NCBI GenBank assembly: GCA_944387755.1
Contig: CALXGC010000062.1
Location: 1-24,585, forward strand
Source of the DNA: an uncultured Oscillospiraceae bacterium
GTDB lineage: Bacteria; Bacillota_A; Clostridia; Oscillospirales; Oscillospiraceae
Reading direction: 5' to 3'
Length of the DNA stretch: 24,585 nucleotides
Below, one piece after another: positions 22,765 to 24,585 of the stretch (the first letter of the stretch is position 1; each line of letters begins with the position of its first letter). The notes under the pieces are model-generated. The model was not told the DNA's origin. It was given only the letters and a program-made list of their open reading frames with translations, and did no database searches. The position numbers and the translations under genes are program-made.

Positions 22765-22793
22765 GCATATTTTTCAAGCCGCCGGGTACAATA
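22765..22793 (+). promoter_or_regulatory. Forespore-type (sigma-G/F) promoter of spoVAD-spoVAE
   Basis: GCATA (22765-22769) fits the -35 of forespore sigma factors, and GGGTACAATA (22784-22793) fits the GGnnAnAnTA-type -10. No good sigma-A boxes overlap. In Bacillus the spoVA operon is controlled by sigma-G, so this assignment agrees with known biology of the genes. Confidence 0.65.
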
Positions 22794-22824
22794 GCGGCAA
22801 TGGGACCGGAAGGAGGTGCGTGTG

Positions 22825-23859
22825 ATGGCCAGACGGCTGGGCCGTCAGACGGCGGCGTTTGGGCCGCTCCCGGTGTGCGCCTGGGGCAGCGCGGTGGGGC
22901 GCATGGAGGGGGAGGGCCCGCTGTCCGCCTGTTTTGACTATATCGACCCAGACGACGCCTTTGGGGCGGACACCTGGGAGCGGGCGGAGCAGGCCATGCA
23001 GAGGAAGGCCCTGTCGCTGGCTCTGGAGAAGGGCGGGCTGTCCGTCCAGGAGCTGGACGGGCTGTTTGCCGGGGACCTGCTCAACCAGTGCGTCAGCTCC
23101 TCCTACGCCGCGCGGGGGCAGGACGTGCCCTTTCTGGGGCTCTACGGGGCCTGCTCCACCATGGGGGAGGGGCTCATTCTGGCGGCGCTGGCGCTGGAGA
23201 GTGGATTTGGGCGGCGGATGGCCGCGTCGGCCTCCTCCCACTTCTGTACCGCGGAGCGGCAGTACCGCACGCCGCTGGAGTACGGGGGCCAGCGCACGCC
23301 CACCGCCCAGTGGACCGTCACAGGCGCCGGGGCGGTGATTCTGGAGCGGGGGACGGAGGGGGAGCCGGGCCCCTGGCTCACCCACGCCACCGTGGGGCGG
23401 ATTGTGGACAAGGGCGTCACAGACACCAACAACATGGGGGCGGCCATGGCTCCCGCCGCCTACGACACCCTCTCCGCCCACTTCCGGGAGACGGGGCGGG
23501 GGCCGGATTTTTACGACCGCATTGTCACCGGCGACCTGGGGGAGCTGGGGGGAGAGCTGCTGCTGGAGCTGTTCCGCCGGGACGGGGTGGACCTGTCCTC
23601 CAACTATACCGACTGCGGCCGGCTGATCTTCGACCCCAGGCGGCAGGACGTCCACTGCGGCGGGTCGGGGTGCGGGTGCTGCGCCTCGGTGCTGGCGGGG
23701 GAGCTGCTGCCCGGCCTGCGGGCGGGGCGGTGGAAGCGCCTGCTCTTCTGTCCCACCGGGGCCCTGCACTCCCCCACCACCGCCCTTCAGGGGGAGTCCA
23801 TCCCCGGCATCTGCCACGCCGTGGCCTTTGCGTCGGCTCCGCCCGGCGGCCGCGATTGA
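22825..23859 (+). CDS. spoVAD: Stage V sporulation protein AD
   Basis: A 344-residue protein of the SpoVA dipicolinic-acid channel, with a thiolase-like fold; in Bacillus it binds Ca-DPA and sits on the spore inner membrane. Recognisable segments are LFAGDLLNQCVSSSYAARG, FLGLYGACSTMGEG, ERQYRTPLEYGGQRTPTAQWTVTGAGA, TDTNNMGAAMAPAAYDT, FYDRIVTGDLGELGG and CGCCASVL. The ATG at 22825 is preferred because AGGAGG ends 8 bases upstream. A GTG at 22816 would overlap that site. It is transcribed from a forespore-type promoter with spoVAE following by 14 bases. The usual upstream spoVAC is absent here. Confidence 0.96.
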   Translation: MARRLGRQTAAFGPLPVCAWGSAVGRMEGEGPLSACFDYIDPDDAFGADTWERAEQAMQRKALSLALEKGGLSVQELDGLFAGDLLNQCVSSSYAARGQDVPFLGLYGACSTMGEGLILAALALESGFGRRMAASASSHFCTAERQYRTPLEYGGQRTPTAQWTVTGAGAVILERGTEGEPGPWLTHATVGRIVDKGVTDTNNMGAAMAPAAYDTLSAHFRETGRGPDFYDRIVTGDLGELGGELLLELFRRDGVDLSSNYTDCGRLIFDPRRQDVHCGGSGCGCCASVLAGELLPGLRAGRWKRLLFCPTGALHSPTTALQGESIPGICHAVAFASAPPGGRD

Positions 23860-23873
23860 GAGGAGAGAAGACC

Positions 23874-24230
23874 ATGGAATATTGCAGCGCGTTTCTCTGC
23901 GGCGGCGCCCTGTGCGCCCTGGGACAGGTGCTCATTGACCGCACCGGCCTCACGCCGGCGCGCATTCTGGTGTGCTATGTCACCGCCGGGGTGATTCTGG
24001 GAGGGCTGGGCCTCTACCAGCCCCTGGTGGACTGGGCCGGGGCGGGGGCCACGGTGCCCCTCACCGGCTTTGGATACACCCTGGCGAAGGGGGTAAAGAC
24101 CGCGGTGGAGGAGCAGGGCCCGCTGGGGGTCCTCACCGGCGGCCTCACCGCGGCGGCGGGGGGAATTGCCGCCGCCGTCTTCTTCGGCTTTTTGGCGGCG
24201 CTGCTGTTCAAAGCCCGCCCCAAGCGATAA
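23874..24230 (+). CDS. spoVAE: Stage V sporulation protein AE (SpoVAEb-type)
   Basis: A 118-residue hydrophobic protein with three to four transmembrane helices. FLCGGALCALGQVLIDRTGLTPARILVCYVTAGVILGGLGLY and GFGYTLAKGVKTAV match the SpoVAE/SpoVAC membrane family that forms the dipicolinate channel. It acts with SpoVAD in loading DPA into the forespore and releasing it in germination. The ATG is 6 bases from AGGAGAG and 14 bases after spoVAD, so the pair is an operon. A terminator begins right after the stop. Confidence 0.94.
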   Translation: MEYCSAFLCGGALCALGQVLIDRTGLTPARILVCYVTAGVILGGLGLYQPLVDWAGAGATVPLTGFGYTLAKGVKTAVEEQGPLGVLTGGLTAAAGGIAAAVFFGFLAALLFKARPKR

Positions 24231-24231
24231 A

Positions 24232-24263
24232 AAAGCGGACCCGGCGTCTGCCGGGTCCGCTTT
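24232..24263. terminator. Intrinsic terminator between spoVAE and the CstA-type gene
   Basis: AAAGCGGACCCGGC (24232-24245) pairs perfectly with GCCGGGTCCGCTTT (24250-24263) around GTCT. On the minus strand it is followed by TTTTTTAT, a good T-run for the CstA gene. On the plus strand the T-run is short. Its GCGGACCC core resembles the terminator at 12632. Confidence 0.9.
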
Positions 24264-24286
24264 GCGGAATTTTGGGGATAGAGCAA

Positions 24287-24585
24287 TCAGTGCTGGAGCG
24301 CCTTCCGGGCCGCGCGCTTTTTGCCGTAGGTGACGATAGCCACAACGTAGGCGACGGTCAGCACCGCGCCGATGGGATAGGCGACGGTCCAGGGCAGGTT
24401 AAAGCCGATGGCGGCGTTGGAGATGAAGCTGGAGCAGATGAAGGTGTAGAACGCGCCGGGAATCAGGGGCATCCACACGAACTTAGACTTGCCGCTCTCA
24501 AACAGCCACACGGAGATACATACAAAGGCGAACAGGGACAGGGTCTGGTTGGACCAGGCGAAGTAACGCCACAGGGTGTTGAAGC
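24287..24585 (-). CDS. cstA: CstA-family carbon starvation/peptide transporter, C-terminal fragment (5' part outside window)
   Basis: Ninety-eight C-terminal residues are visible, read through to the right edge. The segment FNTLWRYFAWSNQTLSLFAF matches the near-C-terminal signature of CstA proteins (LWRYF.W.NQTLA), followed by two more hydrophobic helices, SKFVWMPLIPGAFYTFICSSF and AYPIGAVLTVAYVVAIVTYG, and a basic tail. CstA-type proteins import peptides or pyruvate during carbon limitation. Which of these applies cannot be told from the fragment. The gene ends at the terminator shared with spoVAE. Confidence 0.85.
   Translation of the reverse strand, partial: FNTLWRYFAWSNQTLSLFAFVCISVWLFESGKSKFVWMPLIPGAFYTFICSSFISNAAIGFNLPWTVAYPIGAVLTVAYVVAIVTYGKKRAARKALQH

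Overview
The window is chromosomal DNA from a GC-rich, endospore-forming anaerobic Firmicute. It most resembles the Oscillospiraceae (the Flavonifractor/Lawsonibacter/Intestinimonas type of gut clostridia). The evidence is the spoVAD-spoVAE pair, a DUF4364 protein, clostridial-type glutamate dehydrogenases, AGGAGG ribosome sites and high-GC coding DNA. The assignment is inference from gene content, not from a database match. No rRNA, tRNA, CRISPR, transposase or phage structural gene was seen.

Layout. 1-4619 (minus strand): a lipoprotein/permease/ATPase importer of the iron-siderophore/B12/heme class, followed by a Met8-type siroheme synthase and a CobA-HemD fusion that runs off the left edge. 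A palindromic intergenic repeat separates the last two. 4620-4999: a 380-bp divergent regulatory region with a strong promoter and a large inverted repeat next to its -35 box. 5000-7703: two tandem glutamate dehydrogenase genes. The first looks intact. The second keeps the fold but has lost the catalytic lysine and conserved cofactor-side residues, so it looks like a pseudoenzyme. 7834-10050: a SUV3-like RNA helicase with its own promoter and a C-terminal Cys cluster, convergent with a glutamate racemase-like gene (10064-10882). 11207-12625: an exported stalk-domain protein.

12674-14854 (minus): SLOG/DUF1273 protein, QueH, an ECF S component and a HIT protein, all reading the same way behind a good promoter. 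QueH next to an S component suggests queuosine salvage. 14937-16706 (minus): a DUF262-HNH protein of the GmrSD restriction class, the only defence-like gene seen. 16859-20900 (plus): DUF4364 regulator, Nim/PNPOx-like flavoprotein, and a complete GtrII-GtrB-GtrA glycosylation set ending at a terminator. 20947-22646 (minus): a sirtuin with an altered QN(I/V)D motif, translationally coupled to a coiled-coil protein of unknown role. 22825-24230 (plus): spoVAD and spoVAE behind a sigma-G/F-like promoter and without an adjacent spoVAC. The right edge holds the C-terminus of a CstA-type peptide/carbon starvation transporter (minus).

The strongest candidate for something undescribed is the active plus inactivated glutamate dehydrogenase pair. 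It combines a replaced catalytic residue with blocks of exact nucleotide identity to the neighbouring gene. The sirtuin/coiled-coil pair and the DUF262-HNH/SLOG neighbourhood come next.
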